From contig NZ_JOEV01000066.1 of NCBI RefSeq assembly GCF_000721105.1, positions 1 through 58,423 on the forward strand: a stretch of 58,423 nucleotides of DNA, in the 5' to 3' direction. Source of the stretch: Streptomyces cellulosae. GTDB taxonomy: Bacteria > Actinomycetota > Actinomycetes > Streptomycetales > Streptomycetaceae. The notes beneath the pieces are model-generated. The model searched no databases and was not told where the DNA came from. It saw only the letters and a list, made by a program, of their open reading frames with translations. Positions 18,509 to 27,211 of the stretch are shown here, piece by piece; the stretch's first letter is position 1, and the number at the start of each line of letters is the position of its first letter. A program made the translations under genes and the position numbers.

Positions 18509-19076
18509 CTCGTTCTCCGGGCCCAGGTCCCGCCCTGCCCCGGCGGCCACACGTGAGGAACCGGGGTTCTCGTCCGGCATGCCACGCACCACGGCCGCGC
18601 GTGTCGCCGAGCAGGCGAGTTTCGGTCATTTTCTGGCAGAGAACATACGTCGCCTTCACCTCTTCTTTACAGCTTGCATACATCTCACTCCTGGTCTGAG
18701 CACGGCGTTTGCACAAGCTGTGCTGTGAAGAGACGTGCAAAGAGACCTCGTTCCGTGGCCCGGACGGCGAAGCCGGCACCTGCCGCGCCCTGCAAACTGG
18801 TGAACAAGGTGAGCGCCGCACGTCCTCGTGAGGGGCCTTGACCCGCCCTGCAGCGACGCGCGCACGTCATCCGACGGCCGGGGGACCAGTGCCGTCACGG
18901 GGAATCGACGTTCGTCATGCCGCCATACGGGCTCGTTGCGAGAGTCCGCTCGGCCACTGCTGTGTGCTGCCCCCCTTCCCGCACCGGGACGGCGGGCTGA
19001 CCCGCGCGTACCCCACCACCCCCTTCGGGCGGTCACTTCCGCCTGCCCTCGCTCGCTCGCTACGAAGGATGCCCCT
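18509..19076. other. AT-richer region upstream of the polymorphic toxin
   Basis: No gene is supported. Around 18640-18745 the composition is markedly less GC-rich, as expected for a promoter of the toxin gene. TTTGCAC at 18708-18714 and GTGCAAA at 18735-18741 form a spaced inverted repeat that could be an operator. The toxin reading frame extends back to 18828 but its upstream part lacks signal-peptide character. Confidence 0.45.
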
Positions 19077-22000
19077 TTGCGACTCAGAACTGGGTTGTTC
19101 AACCCCGGATCACGAACATCCGCCGCGTTAACCTCTGCCGTCACGTCCGTCGCCGCCCTGGCCGTCCTCGGTGGCCTAGCCGTCCAGCCCGAGTCACTCG
19201 GCCGGGACGCCGTACAGAACACGGCCGCGGCGAGCGACTCGTACGACGGCTTCGACACCGAGGCGGCCGAGCAGCTGCGCGACGATCAGTGTGTGGCCGC
19301 CTATGCCCTGCGCACGGGCGGACCCAGCATGTTCGCCCTCGCGCAGAACGCCATCGGGCTGCCGCCCGATCAGCTCCACCAGAAGGTCGACCGGGACCTC
19401 TACGACACCACCACCCCGCTGCACCAGGCCAACAGCGCGGACGACACACACACCAGCCAGTGGACCAAGAAGGTCAACGATCAGGAGTACGCGTTTGCCG
19501 CCGCCGTCATGGGCCTGAGTGACTACCCGGGCGAACCGCCCGGAGAGTTTGAGATCTACGACAAGACCGGTCTGCTTCCGTGGCTGTACCAGGCGTACTT
19601 CAAGTCCCTCGACTTGTTCTCCCCGTTCTACGAACCGTCGCCCACCGCCGACGACGCCACGAAGGCCGCCGCGCTCGCGATCGGCGACCCGCTGTACACC
19701 GCCGGGGGCACGCCGGAGGAGCAGGAGGCGTGGAAGCTGTGGAAGAAGAACTCCGGGAAGATCGAACCCAATGTGTTGTTCGTTCCCCGGGTGTTCGCCG
19801 ATGACGCCCGTATCTTCCTGTCCTCGGGCGGCTTCCCTCGCACCGCCCCGGACCCGGACACCCCTGAGTTCCGCGTCGCGGTCGAGGACCTGAAGGCCCG
19901 CTTCGCGTCGTGTGCGTGGCACGCCCCGATCGACCCGAACCGGGTGCTCGGCAAGGAGGTGGCGCAGGCGTCGGCCGAGTGGCAGCAGGAGATCGCCTCG
20001 CAGGTCACCCAGCGACAGCAGATCCTCGCTGCCAACGTGACCGCCACGAAGGCGTTGCAGGACGGCACGTTCACCATGGGCCAGGTCCTCGGTCAGTCCT
20101 GGCTCGCGGACTTTTCCACCCGTTGGCAGGACTACTGGTCCGCGGGCGGGCTGGGCTGGATCGGCGACAGCTATGTGACGATCCAGGTGCCGGGCGCGGC
20201 GGGCAGCTGCCTGGACGTCGCGGGCGGCGGCAAGACCAACGGCACGCCGGTCCAGATCTACACCTGCAACAACGGGGCGTCGCAGCAGTGGACGCTGGAG
20301 GGCGGCGAGGACGACCTCCACCTGCGCAATGTCGGTTCGCAGATGTGCCTGGACGTGGCCGGGAACAAGGCGGCGAACGGCACGAAGATCCAGATCTTCG
20401 ACTGCTACAAGACCGCGGGGCAGTCCTGGAAGGGCGACGTCCGTGCCACCGCCCCCCTGAAGAGCGTCACCACGGGCAAGTGCCTGGACCTGAGCGCGTT
20501 CACCAAGAGCACGGACGCGCGGCTGTGGGACTGCAAGGACGCCAGTTCGCAGAAGTTCCTGATCAAGCCGTCCGGTCACAAGGGCGCGGATAGTCTCTCG
20601 TACCCGGACACGGCGGAGTTCGGCAAGGCGAAGAAACTCGTCACCGACGCCCAGGCGGCGGCGAAGACGAAACTGGCCACGCTCAAGACCCAGTTGGAGA
20701 ACGCCAAGAAGGCGGCCACCGCCTCCGACACGGCCGAGCAGGCGGCGTACGGGATCGCGGATGCGGCCGGCGCCCCGCGGGGTCGTGGTCTTCTGGTCGG
20801 TCAGCAGAAGGCGCAGGTCACCAAGGGATCCGTGGCGGCGCTGACGGCGATGGTGAAGGCCGCCGAGACCGCCGAGGCCGCGACCAGGGCCGCCGCGGGT
20901 GACAGCGCGACGATCACCCAGCGCGCGATCGCACAGGCCGCGCAGGTCAACGCCGAGTTCCGTAAGGAGGCCGCGCACACGGCCGAGTTGCAGGCGAAGG
21001 CCGCGGCGGACGCGGCCAAGATCCACCGCGACAACGCCCAGAAGGACAAGGAGACCGCGGAGGCCAAACTCGCCGTCGCTCTCAAGTCGGAAGCGGACGC
21101 GAAGGCGGCTGCCGCCGACGCGCACGCCAAGCGGCTCGCGGCCGAGGCGGAGGAGAAGACGGCCAAGGCGGAGAAGGACACCGCCGCCGCCAAGCAGGCC
21201 GAGGCCAACCAGCACAAGCAGAACGCGCAGGCAGAGGCGGCGAACGCCCAGGACGCCAAGGAGAAGGCGGAGGCCGCCGAAGCGACCGCGGTCGCGCGGA
21301 AGGACGACGCGGTCAAGGCACGCGACAACGCCCGCGACCTGCGGGACGACGCCTGGGACGCCGCGCAGAAGGCGGACGCGGCCCGCGCCAAGGCGGACGC
21401 CAAGGAGGCGTTCGCCCAGGCACATGAGTCCGACAGCAGTGCCCAGGAGTCCAGGGCGGCAGCGGACGCGGCCTCCGCGCACGCGGACGACGCCGAAGCG
21501 GCGGCCGGCCGTGCTCGGGCCTCCGCGGATGCGGCGACCCAGGCGGCGGCCGAGGCGGACGCCGCAGCCACCCGCGCCGAAGCGGCCGCCAAGCGGGCCC
21601 GCTCGAACGCGGACGCCGCCCAAGCCGCGAAACTGAGGGCTGACGCCGCGGTGAAGACCGCGACCAGCGCCGTGGCCGACGCCATCGCGGCGTCCCAGCA
21701 CGCCTCCTCGGAGGCCAGGACGGCCGTCGAGCTGGCGGACGAGGCGGAGAAGCTCGCCAAGGACGCCAAGTCCCAGGCGGACGCGGCGAACAAGGAGGCC
21801 ACCAAGGCCCTGGCCGCGTCGGTGAAGGCCGCGGGCTTCGCCTACGTCACCGCGCAGGCCGCGGCCGACGCGGGCAACGCCGCCGCCCAGGTCGCCCAGC
21901 CGGCCAACGACGCGATCCAGCTCGGCTCCCCCTACGTCGACACCGACTCGGCCGCCGGCCTGGTCGTGCTGACCGGGCAGGCGTCGAAGTCGATCGCCGA

Positions 22001-23969
22001 GCAGCAGCAGGCCGTCGCCGACGCCCACGCCAAGAACGCGGCAGCCGAGGCACAGGCGGCCAAGAACATCGCCGACCAGGCAGCGGGCGACGCGAAGATC
22101 GCCTACCAGTACGCGGCCAACGCCGCCGCACACGCGGCCACCGCCCGCACCTACTCCAAGGAGGCCCTCGGCTACGCGGCCGACGCCGCCAAGGCCGCCT
22201 CACAGGCAACGGCATCCCTGGCCCGCACTGTCGAATACGACCGCCAGGCCACCGCGGACGCCGACGCCGCAGACAAGGCCGCGGGGCGCGCCGAGGGCTA
22301 CGCCCAGGACGCCCGCGCCTCCGCCGACCAGGCCGCTCTCGACGCCCAGGCCGCCCGCGACGCCGCAGCCGCGGCAGAGCAGTCCGCCAGGGACGCACGG
22401 GCAGCCGCCGACCGCGCCGACGTGGCCGCGACCGAGGCGGAACAGGCGGCGAAGGACGCGCTGAAGTATGCGCAGGAGGCACAGAAGGCAGCAGAGGAAG
22501 CGGCACGCAACGCCGCGAACCAGCAGGTCTCAACCGGTGCGGGCACCGGAGTCGGCGGCACGTGGTACGTCGTTGACGAGGACAGTATCGACATCACCGA
22601 CGCCAAGCAGCAGAACGACTGCGTCATCGAGATCGGCTTCGAGGGCTGCACGGTCACCTTCGCCGTCACCTTCAGCGCGGTGGTCGACTTCTTCCTCTGC
22701 ACCAACCCCGACGCAACGGCCAGCGCCAGCGGCTGTCCGTCCGCGGACACGCTGCTCATCGAGAGCAAGCGCATCCCCGGTCTGCAGAAGGACGTCACCC
22801 GGTACTTCTCCAAGCTGGAACTCATCCAGCAGACCCTCACCTACCAGCTCATCAAGGCGGTTCTGGTCCAGGACTTCGTCGACTGCTGGCACGGCAGCGC
22901 GAGCGGCTGCGCCTGGGCTCTGAGCAACTTCGTCCCCGGTAAGGCGTTCACCAAGGTCTTCGAAGGGATCCGGGCTCTGGACGCCGCCATGAAGACCGGC
23001 GTCGGGGTCCGCGATGCGCTCAGGGCCCTCAAGGACCTCGACCTGGACCCCGGGACCCTCGCCCAGCTCGACAACACCGTCAACGCCTACGAAGACCTGG
23101 CCGCCGGCTGCAGAGCGAACAGCTTCCCCGGCACCACCCAGGTGCTGATGGCGGACGGCTCGCACCGGCCCATCAGCCAGGTGGGCGTGGGGGACCTCGT
23201 CAAGGCCACGGATCCGGCTTCCGGCCAGTCGCGGGCCCGTCAGGTCACCGACACCTTCCAGCACGACACCCGGCGGCTCGTGGACATCACCGTTGGCGAC
23301 GGGGGGAGGCTGGCCAGCACCGCCGGTCACAAGTTCTACGTGGTGGACCGCGGGTGGACGCTGGTCTCCGACCTGCGCGTCGGCGACCGTCTGCGCACCC
23401 CCGACGGCTCCGTCCGCGCGGTGACCGCCCTCCACGACCGCTCGGGCCTGACTCCGCGCACGGTCTACGACCTCACGGTCGACGACCTGCACACGTTCTT
23501 CGTGCTGGCGGGCGCCACTCCGGTCCTTGTCCACAACTGCAAGGTGGCGTTGGGGTGGCAGAACAATGGGAAGCTCGACGAGTGGGCCGGGCTGCCCGAG
23601 AACAAGTTCTCCACCTTCTCCAACGCGTCCCCGAGGGACTTCGCCAGGATCGCGGAAATGGCCATCGCCGACCCGAAGGTGACGCTGCACATCAACATGA
23701 CGGGACTGAACGAGCTCGGGGGCTTCATGGCGGCTGCCAAGCGTGGCCTGAGGGCCGGTGAGGCCGGACCTGCCACGGACTACGAGATGTCCATGATCGC
23801 GAGGGCTCTCGCCAATGGTCAACGCCCGTGGGAGTCGGTCAAGTTCTACTCACCGTCGGGTCCGGGGGGAGCCATGAGACTGGATCCCACGACAGATATG
23901 CCGGATCTCTCGGTGCTGGGGAAACTCAGTCCGGTGAAGGGTTCGGTCATCGGATCCTGCCACTGCTGA
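19077..23969 (+). CDS. Giant secreted polymorphic toxin: ricin-type lectin, Ala-rich coiled coil, Hint domain, unassigned toxin tip
   Basis: 1630 residues from a TTG at 19077, with GAAGGA seven bases upstream. An N-terminal hydrophobic export segment (residues 15-40) leads into a helical region to about 365. Residues 370-498 form a ricin-B-like lectin (CLDVAGGG, QQW, CLDVAGNK, CLDLS). Residues 514-1151 are an Ala/Asp/Lys/Glu coiled coil. Residues 1345-1487 form a Hint autoprocessing domain, beginning CRANSFPGTTQVLM, with TAGH and ending VLVHNC. The last 143 residues, released by Hint cleavage, would be the toxin. They contain WAGLPENKFSTF and end GSCHC, and I recognise no family. This order is that of a polymorphic toxin used against neighbouring bacteria. 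The following gene is the likely immunity protein. Confidence 0.85.
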   Translation: MRLRTGLFNPGSRTSAALTSAVTSVAALAVLGGLAVQPESLGRDAVQNTAAASDSYDGFDTEAAEQLRDDQCVAAYALRTGGPSMFALAQNAIGLPPDQLHQKVDRDLYDTTTPLHQANSADDTHTSQWTKKVNDQEYAFAAAVMGLSDYPGEPPGEFEIYDKTGLLPWLYQAYFKSLDLFSPFYEPSPTADDATKAAALAIGDPLYTAGGTPEEQEAWKLWKKNSGKIEPNVLFVPRVFADDARIFLSSGGFPRTAPDPDTPEFRVAVEDLKARFASCAWHAPIDPNRVLGKEVAQASAEWQQEIASQVTQRQQILAANVTATKALQDGTFTMGQVLGQSWLADFSTRWQDYWSAGGLGWIGDSYVTIQVPGAAGSCLDVAGGGKTNGTPVQIYTCNNGASQQWTLEGGEDDLHLRNVGSQMCLDVAGNKAANGTKIQIFDCYKTAGQSWKGDVRATAPLKSVTTGKCLDLSAFTKSTDARLWDCKDASSQKFLIKPSGHKGADSLSYPDTAEFGKAKKLVTDAQAAAKTKLATLKTQLENAKKAATASDTAEQAAYGIADAAGAPRGRGLLVGQQKAQVTKGSVAALTAMVKAAETAEAATRAAAGDSATITQRAIAQAAQVNAEFRKEAAHTAELQAKAAADAAKIHRDNAQKDKETAEAKLAVALKSEADAKAAAADAHAKRLAAEAEEKTAKAEKDTAAAKQAEANQHKQNAQAEAANAQDAKEKAEAAEATAVARKDDAVKARDNARDLRDDAWDAAQKADAARAKADAKEAFAQAHESDSSAQESRAAADAASAHADDAEAAAGRARASADAATQAAAEADAAATRAEAAAKRARSNADAAQAAKLRADAAVKTATSAVADAIAASQHASSEARTAVELADEAEKLAKDAKSQADAANKEATKALAASVKAAGFAYVTAQAAADAGNAAAQVAQPANDAIQLGSPYVDTDSAAGLVVLTGQASKSIAEQQQAVADAHAKNAAAEAQAAKNIADQAAGDAKIAYQYAANAAAHAATARTYSKEALGYAADAAKAASQATASLARTVEYDRQATADADAADKAAGRAEGYAQDARASADQAALDAQAARDAAAAAEQSARDARAAADRADVAATEAEQAAKDALKYAQEAQKAAEEAARNAANQQVSTGAGTGVGGTWYVVDEDSIDITDAKQQNDCVIEIGFEGCTVTFAVTFSAVVDFFLCTNPDATASASGCPSADTLLIESKRIPGLQKDVTRYFSKLELIQQTLTYQLIKAVLVQDFVDCWHGSASGCAWALSNFVPGKAFTKVFEGIRALDAAMKTGVGVRDALRALKDLDLDPGTLAQLDNTVNAYEDLAAGCRANSFPGTTQVLMADGSHRPISQVGVGDLVKATDPASGQSRARQVTDTFQHDTRRLVDITVGDGGRLASTAGHKFYVVDRGWTLVSDLRVGDRLRTPDGSVRAVTALHDRSGLTPRTVYDLTVDDLHTFFVLAGATPVLVHNCKVALGWQNNGKLDEWAGLPENKFSTFSNASPRDFARIAEMAIADPKVTLHINMTGLNELGGFMAAAKRGLRAGEAGPATDYEMSMIARALANGQRPWESVKFYSPSGPGGAMRLDPTTDMPDLSVLGKLSPVKGSVIGSCHC

Positions 23970-23980
23970 GGAATCGCCTT

Positions 23981-24661
23981 ATGGATAACCATCGGAAAGA
24001 CCTGTACCCGGACGTGACCGCTTCGGGTGGCCTCGGACCGGCCATGAAAGCGGCAGCGGAGCTTCGCGGGTGCGACATCGGGCTGCAGCCCTGGGCCGCG
24101 GACGTCATCAGCATCGAGACGGCAAGGGGGTACGTGTCGGTCCACCCTGCGACCGACGAACGCCGGTTCCGGATGCGTGTCCTCATTCCCGGGTTCACCT
24201 GGGACACTCCCGGGTTCTCATGGGAGATCGGCTCGACCGGTGATCTGGGATTGCTCGTGGAGGCGGTGGCCGCATGGCGGGAAGGAATGCCGCTCGACGA
24301 GTTGGCGGCGACATTCGAGTTCCTGGAGCTCGATGAGTTCGCCAGGGCAGTCGCAAATGGAGAGCCTGCCTCTTCGCAGTGGTCCGGCCTCCTGTCGTCC
24401 GACTTCCACCGGAGACAACGGAACCTTCTGTGTCGCCTCCGTGCGGATGAGGTACTGCGGGACATGTTCCCGACGGTCACGCACGGTGCCGTCCGCCTAC
24501 GCGTGGATCCGTTGGACGGAACGAGCCGTCAGGTCCTGGTGCATGAGCTGGACGTGGAGCGTTATGAGGTCATGCGCGTTGGGGTGCCCGGGGCCGCCTG
24601 GGTCGAGGTGCCGACCGGTGATCTGATCGCCTACCTTCGAGTTGCCTTGAGCACCCCCTGA
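23981..24661 (+). CDS. Candidate immunity protein, DUF6193-like
   Basis: 226 residues from the ATG at 23981, with GAGGAA seven bases upstream and only 11 bp after the toxin stop. The pattern, an early W-rich half followed by LLCRLRADEVLRDMFPTVTH and ending in YEVMRVGVPG, resembles DUF6193 proteins of Streptomyces as I recall them. No membrane segment or signal is present, so it is cytosolic. Position directly after a Hint-linked toxin tip is the main reason to propose immunity. Alternatively it could be a regulator or an unrelated DUF6193 protein. A bidirectional terminator closes the unit. Confidence 0.65.
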   Translation: MDNHRKDLYPDVTASGGLGPAMKAAAELRGCDIGLQPWAADVISIETARGYVSVHPATDERRFRMRVLIPGFTWDTPGFSWEIGSTGDLGLLVEAVAAWREGMPLDELAATFEFLELDEFARAVANGEPASSQWSGLLSSDFHRRQRNLLCRLRADEVLRDMFPTVTHGAVRLRVDPLDGTSRQVLVHELDVERYEVMRVGVPGAAWVEVPTGDLIAYLRVALSTP

Positions 24662-24682
24662 TCCCGGCAGAGCTATGAGGTC

Positions 24683-24715
24683 GAAACCCCGCCAGGTGAT
24701 TCCTGGCGGGGTTTC
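24683..24715 (+). terminator. Terminator after the toxin-immunity pair
   Basis: A perfect 14-bp stem, GAAACCCCGCCAGG with CCTGGCGGGGTTTC, around TGATT. The pyrimidine-rich base makes it plausible in both directions. Confidence 0.8.
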
Positions 24716-24885
24716 CTCATGGTCAGCTGTTCGGCTCGGGCTCTTCGGGTGCGTCGCCGGGTGGCTCCGGCATCCCGATACGGACGCCCCGTGCAGAGGT
24801 GATGATGGGGCTGTCGACGCCCACTCGACAGCCAGTTCCCGCCCCGGCCGGTGATTCGCGTTGCGTTCGACAATATACGGATGTG

Positions 24886-25500
24886 ATGATCCCAGGCATG
24901 GCTGAAGGAGGGGGCGAGGGCCCGGAGATACCCAGGTCACGGCTGTACGATTACCTGGAGACGGCCGACCCGGACGACCCGGCCGGGCAGACACCGCAGG
25001 ACAGCGGTGAACCGCCTTCGCCTGAGCCCCCGTCGGGTGCTGCCGTGCCATCGTCCGTCGCAGTCCCCTCTCCGGGCGTCGCCGACGACATCGCCCGCGG
25101 TCGCCGCGAATTCGCCGCCCTGCTCGGCGAGTTCCGCCGTGCGCCCGTACTCGTCCCCCTCGACGACAACGCTGACCCCTTGGTCGGTGACTACGGCGGT
25201 GTCCGCTGGATCTACGCCTTCTCGGACGAGTCGGCGCTGGTCCGGTTCGCGATCGCGAGGGGTGAGGGTTCGCGGGAGTGGGCGTATCAGCGGGTGTTGG
25301 GAGCCCGGCTGTTGGACGCCGGCGTCCCGGCGACGGGCGTGCCGTGCGGGGTTGCGCTGGATGTGGGGAGTGAGGGCGACGACGGCGTGCTGTTCCCGCC
25401 GGTCGTGGGGATCGTGCCGGACGCGGTCGCCCTGGACGCGGAGACGGTGGGTCCGCAGACGGCGGACACGAAGGTGGCGAACGGGGAGGAACCGCGGTGA
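24886..25500 (+). CDS. SseB-like protein, first gene of the type VII/Rhs cassette
   Basis: 204 residues if started at ATG 24886; ATG 24898 is an alternative and ribosome binding sites are weak for both. After a Pro-rich N-terminus, residues 60-170 resemble the SseB N-terminal domain (EFAALLGEFRRAPVLVPLDD, GVRWIYAFSDESALVRFA). In Streptomyces such proteins commonly precede ESX/WXG100 and Rhs genes. The role is probably accessory to secretion or to toxin folding, but this is not shown. It overlaps the next gene by four bases (GTGA), so the cassette is an operon. Confidence 0.7.
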   Translation: MIPGMAEGGGEGPEIPRSRLYDYLETADPDDPAGQTPQDSGEPPSPEPPSGAAVPSSVAVPSPGVADDIARGRREFAALLGEFRRAPVLVPLDDNADPLVGDYGGVRWIYAFSDESALVRFAIARGEGSREWAYQRVLGARLLDAGVPATGVPCGVALDVGSEGDDGVLFPPVVGIVPDAVALDAETVGPQTADTKVANGEEPR

Positions 25501-26210
25501 GCGGTGCTGGTGCCGGTACCGGCGGCGGGGGCGGCGGCAAGGACATCAAGGCGACCGGCCTCGACGGCATCGCCAAGGGGATCACGCTGACGCTGGACGA
25601 GTTGAAGGAGATCGGTACCGACAGCGTTGCCGGGCAGGGCCGGGGTTTCGCGAACCTGGCCCTGTCGGGGCTTGATCTGGGCCATGACGACCTGAAGTCG
25701 GCGTTCTCGTCGTTCTGCGAGCGCTGGGAGTGGGGCGTGCGCGCGCTCGTGGAGGAGGGCAACCTCTTCGCGCACCACGTGGGTCTCGCGGCCGGAACGC
25801 TGTACGAGACGGATCAGTACGTCGGTGGCACCCTGAAGATCGCCGCGAACTCCGTGGCCGGCAACCCGTATCTCTCGGAGGACGAGGCCGCGAAGCAGGA
25901 GTGGGGCGACATAGCCACCAGCGGTCTCGACTCCCTGAAGAACCCGGACTACAGCAAGGAGTCCTTCGCGCAGGCGTGGGACAACAGCAAGCAGGGCTGG
26001 AACGATGCGGGCCGGGACTTGATGACCTCACAGATGATGACGGGACCGATCCCCAGCCCGCTGAGTGCCCAGCAGGTCATGGGCGCGAGCGATGAGCAGT
26101 ACGAGGGCCTGATGGACGCCGCTTTCGGGCCCTCCGCCGAGGAGCGGGCCCAGGCTGCGGCTGAGCAGCCGACACCGCAGCAGTCGCCGCAGGGTGGGGA
26201 GAAGGGCTGA
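25497..26210 (+). CDS. WXG100/ESX-like helical protein
   Basis: 237 residues starting at GTG 25497 with GGGGAGGA upstream. After a Gly-rich leader, the helical core has LDLGHDDLKSAFSSFCERW and RWEWGVRALVEEGNLFAHHV, a pattern seen in Streptomyces proteins annotated as type VII secretion targets. It has no signal peptide. The C-terminus is Gln/Ala-rich. Its stop overlaps the start of the next gene by one base (TGATG). It is probably secreted with, or acts as a chaperone for, the Rhs toxin encoded next. The exact role is inferred from context. Confidence 0.6.
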   Translation: MSGAGAGTGGGGGGKDIKATGLDGIAKGITLTLDELKEIGTDSVAGQGRGFANLALSGLDLGHDDLKSAFSSFCERWEWGVRALVEEGNLFAHHVGLAAGTLYETDQYVGGTLKIAANSVAGNPYLSEDEAAKQEWGDIATSGLDSLKNPDYSKESFAQAWDNSKQGWNDAGRDLMTSQMMTGPIPSPLSAQQVMGASDEQYEGLMDAAFGPSAEERAQAAAEQPTPQQSPQGGEKG

Positions 26211-27211
26211 TGGACTTCGGTGGTCTGGTCAACTCCGGCATAGGCAAACTCGAAGACGTCGGACACGCCGCCACGAAACTCGTCGGCGAGGGCGTCGACA
26301 AGGGTTCGGACGTCCTCGCGGACGGCCTGGACTACGTCGGAGCCGACGACGCGGCCAAGATGGTCGAGTACGTCGGCGACCAACTCGCCTCCGACCTCGG
26401 TGCCACGCCCGGCGAGAAGCAGCTCGGCGAGACCGACCTGCCCGTCCAGCTGGTCCACGGCAGCGTTTCGGCGATCCGAGCCTCCGCCTCCCACCTGAAG
26501 GACTTCCGCAAAGCCTTCGACACGGTCGGCGAGGGAATGCGCAAGCTGGACTCCTCGCACTGGAAGGGCGAAGCCGCCGACACCTTCCGCGAGAAGTTCG
26601 CCCTGCATCCCCCCAAGTGGCTGCACGCGGCCGACGCCTGCGACAAGGCGGGCAAGGCGCTGGACGACTTCGCGGACACGGTCGTCTGGGCGCAGGAGCA
26701 GGCCCGCGAGGCCATCGAACTGTACGAGAAGGGCACGAAGGCGTCCGAGCAGGCGCGGGACTCGTACAACAAACGCGTCGACGCCTACAACGCCAAGATC
26801 AAGACCGACCAGGACCCCGGCCCGCGCCCCGAACCCTTCACCGATCCCGGCACCGCCGACATCAAACGCGCCCAGGAGATCCTCGCCGAGGCCCGCCGCC
26901 AGCGCAACGACGCCGGCCGCACCGCCGCCGCCTCGGTCCGCGCCGCACTCGCCCACGCCCCCGCCGAACCGCCGCTGCTCAACCAGATCGGGTCGAACCT
27001 CAAAGACGGCTACCTGGCAGTCAACACCGAGCTCACCCACGTCGTGGGCGGTGCGGTCAAGGGCGTGGCCGGCACGGTGAACTTCGTCCGCGGCCTCAAC
27101 CCGGTCGACGGCTACAACCTCACCCACCCCGCCCAGTACCTCCAGAACGTCAGCATGACCCCGCGTGGGAGGGCTTCAAGAAGGACCCGGCAGAGGGCAT
27201 CGGCCGGCTGA
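26210..27211 (+). CDS. N-terminal part of a frameshifted type VII-secreted Rhs toxin
   Basis: 333 residues from ATG 26210. The first 310 form a helical WXG-type secretion module with SSHWKGEAADTFREKF as the WXG turn and long amphipathic helices on either side. This is the standard N-terminus of actinobacterial Rhs toxins. At about 27158 the frame leaves the family consensus; the final 17 residues (PRGRASRRTRQ...) are out-of-frame translation. The family sequence resumes one frame over with AWEGFKKDPAEGIG. This and the next entry are therefore two halves of one broken gene, unless the sequence contains an error. Confidence 0.75.
   Translation: MDFGGLVNSGIGKLEDVGHAATKLVGEGVDKGSDVLADGLDYVGADDAAKMVEYVGDQLASDLGATPGEKQLGETDLPVQLVHGSVSAIRASASHLKDFRKAFDTVGEGMRKLDSSHWKGEAADTFREKFALHPPKWLHAADACDKAGKALDDFADTVVWAQEQAREAIELYEKGTKASEQARDSYNKRVDAYNAKIKTDQDPGPRPEPFTDPGTADIKRAQEILAEARRQRNDAGRTAAASVRAALAHAPAEPPLLNQIGSNLKDGYLAVNTELTHVVGGAVKGVAGTVNFVRGLNPVDGYNLTHPAQYLQNVSMTPRGRASRRTRQRASAG

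Noticed and set aside
19194..22133. Long minus-strand frame opposite the coiled coil of the giant toxin
   Set aside because: A by-product of Ala/Lys/Glu codons in GC-rich DNA; no motifs, while the plus strand has lectin and Hint motifs in frame.
27150..27170. Programmed -1 frameshift joining the Rhs halves
   Set aside because: No X-XXY-YYZ slippery site fits: re-pairing of ACC-CCG one base back is poor, and the family linker is missing as well, which points to deletion.
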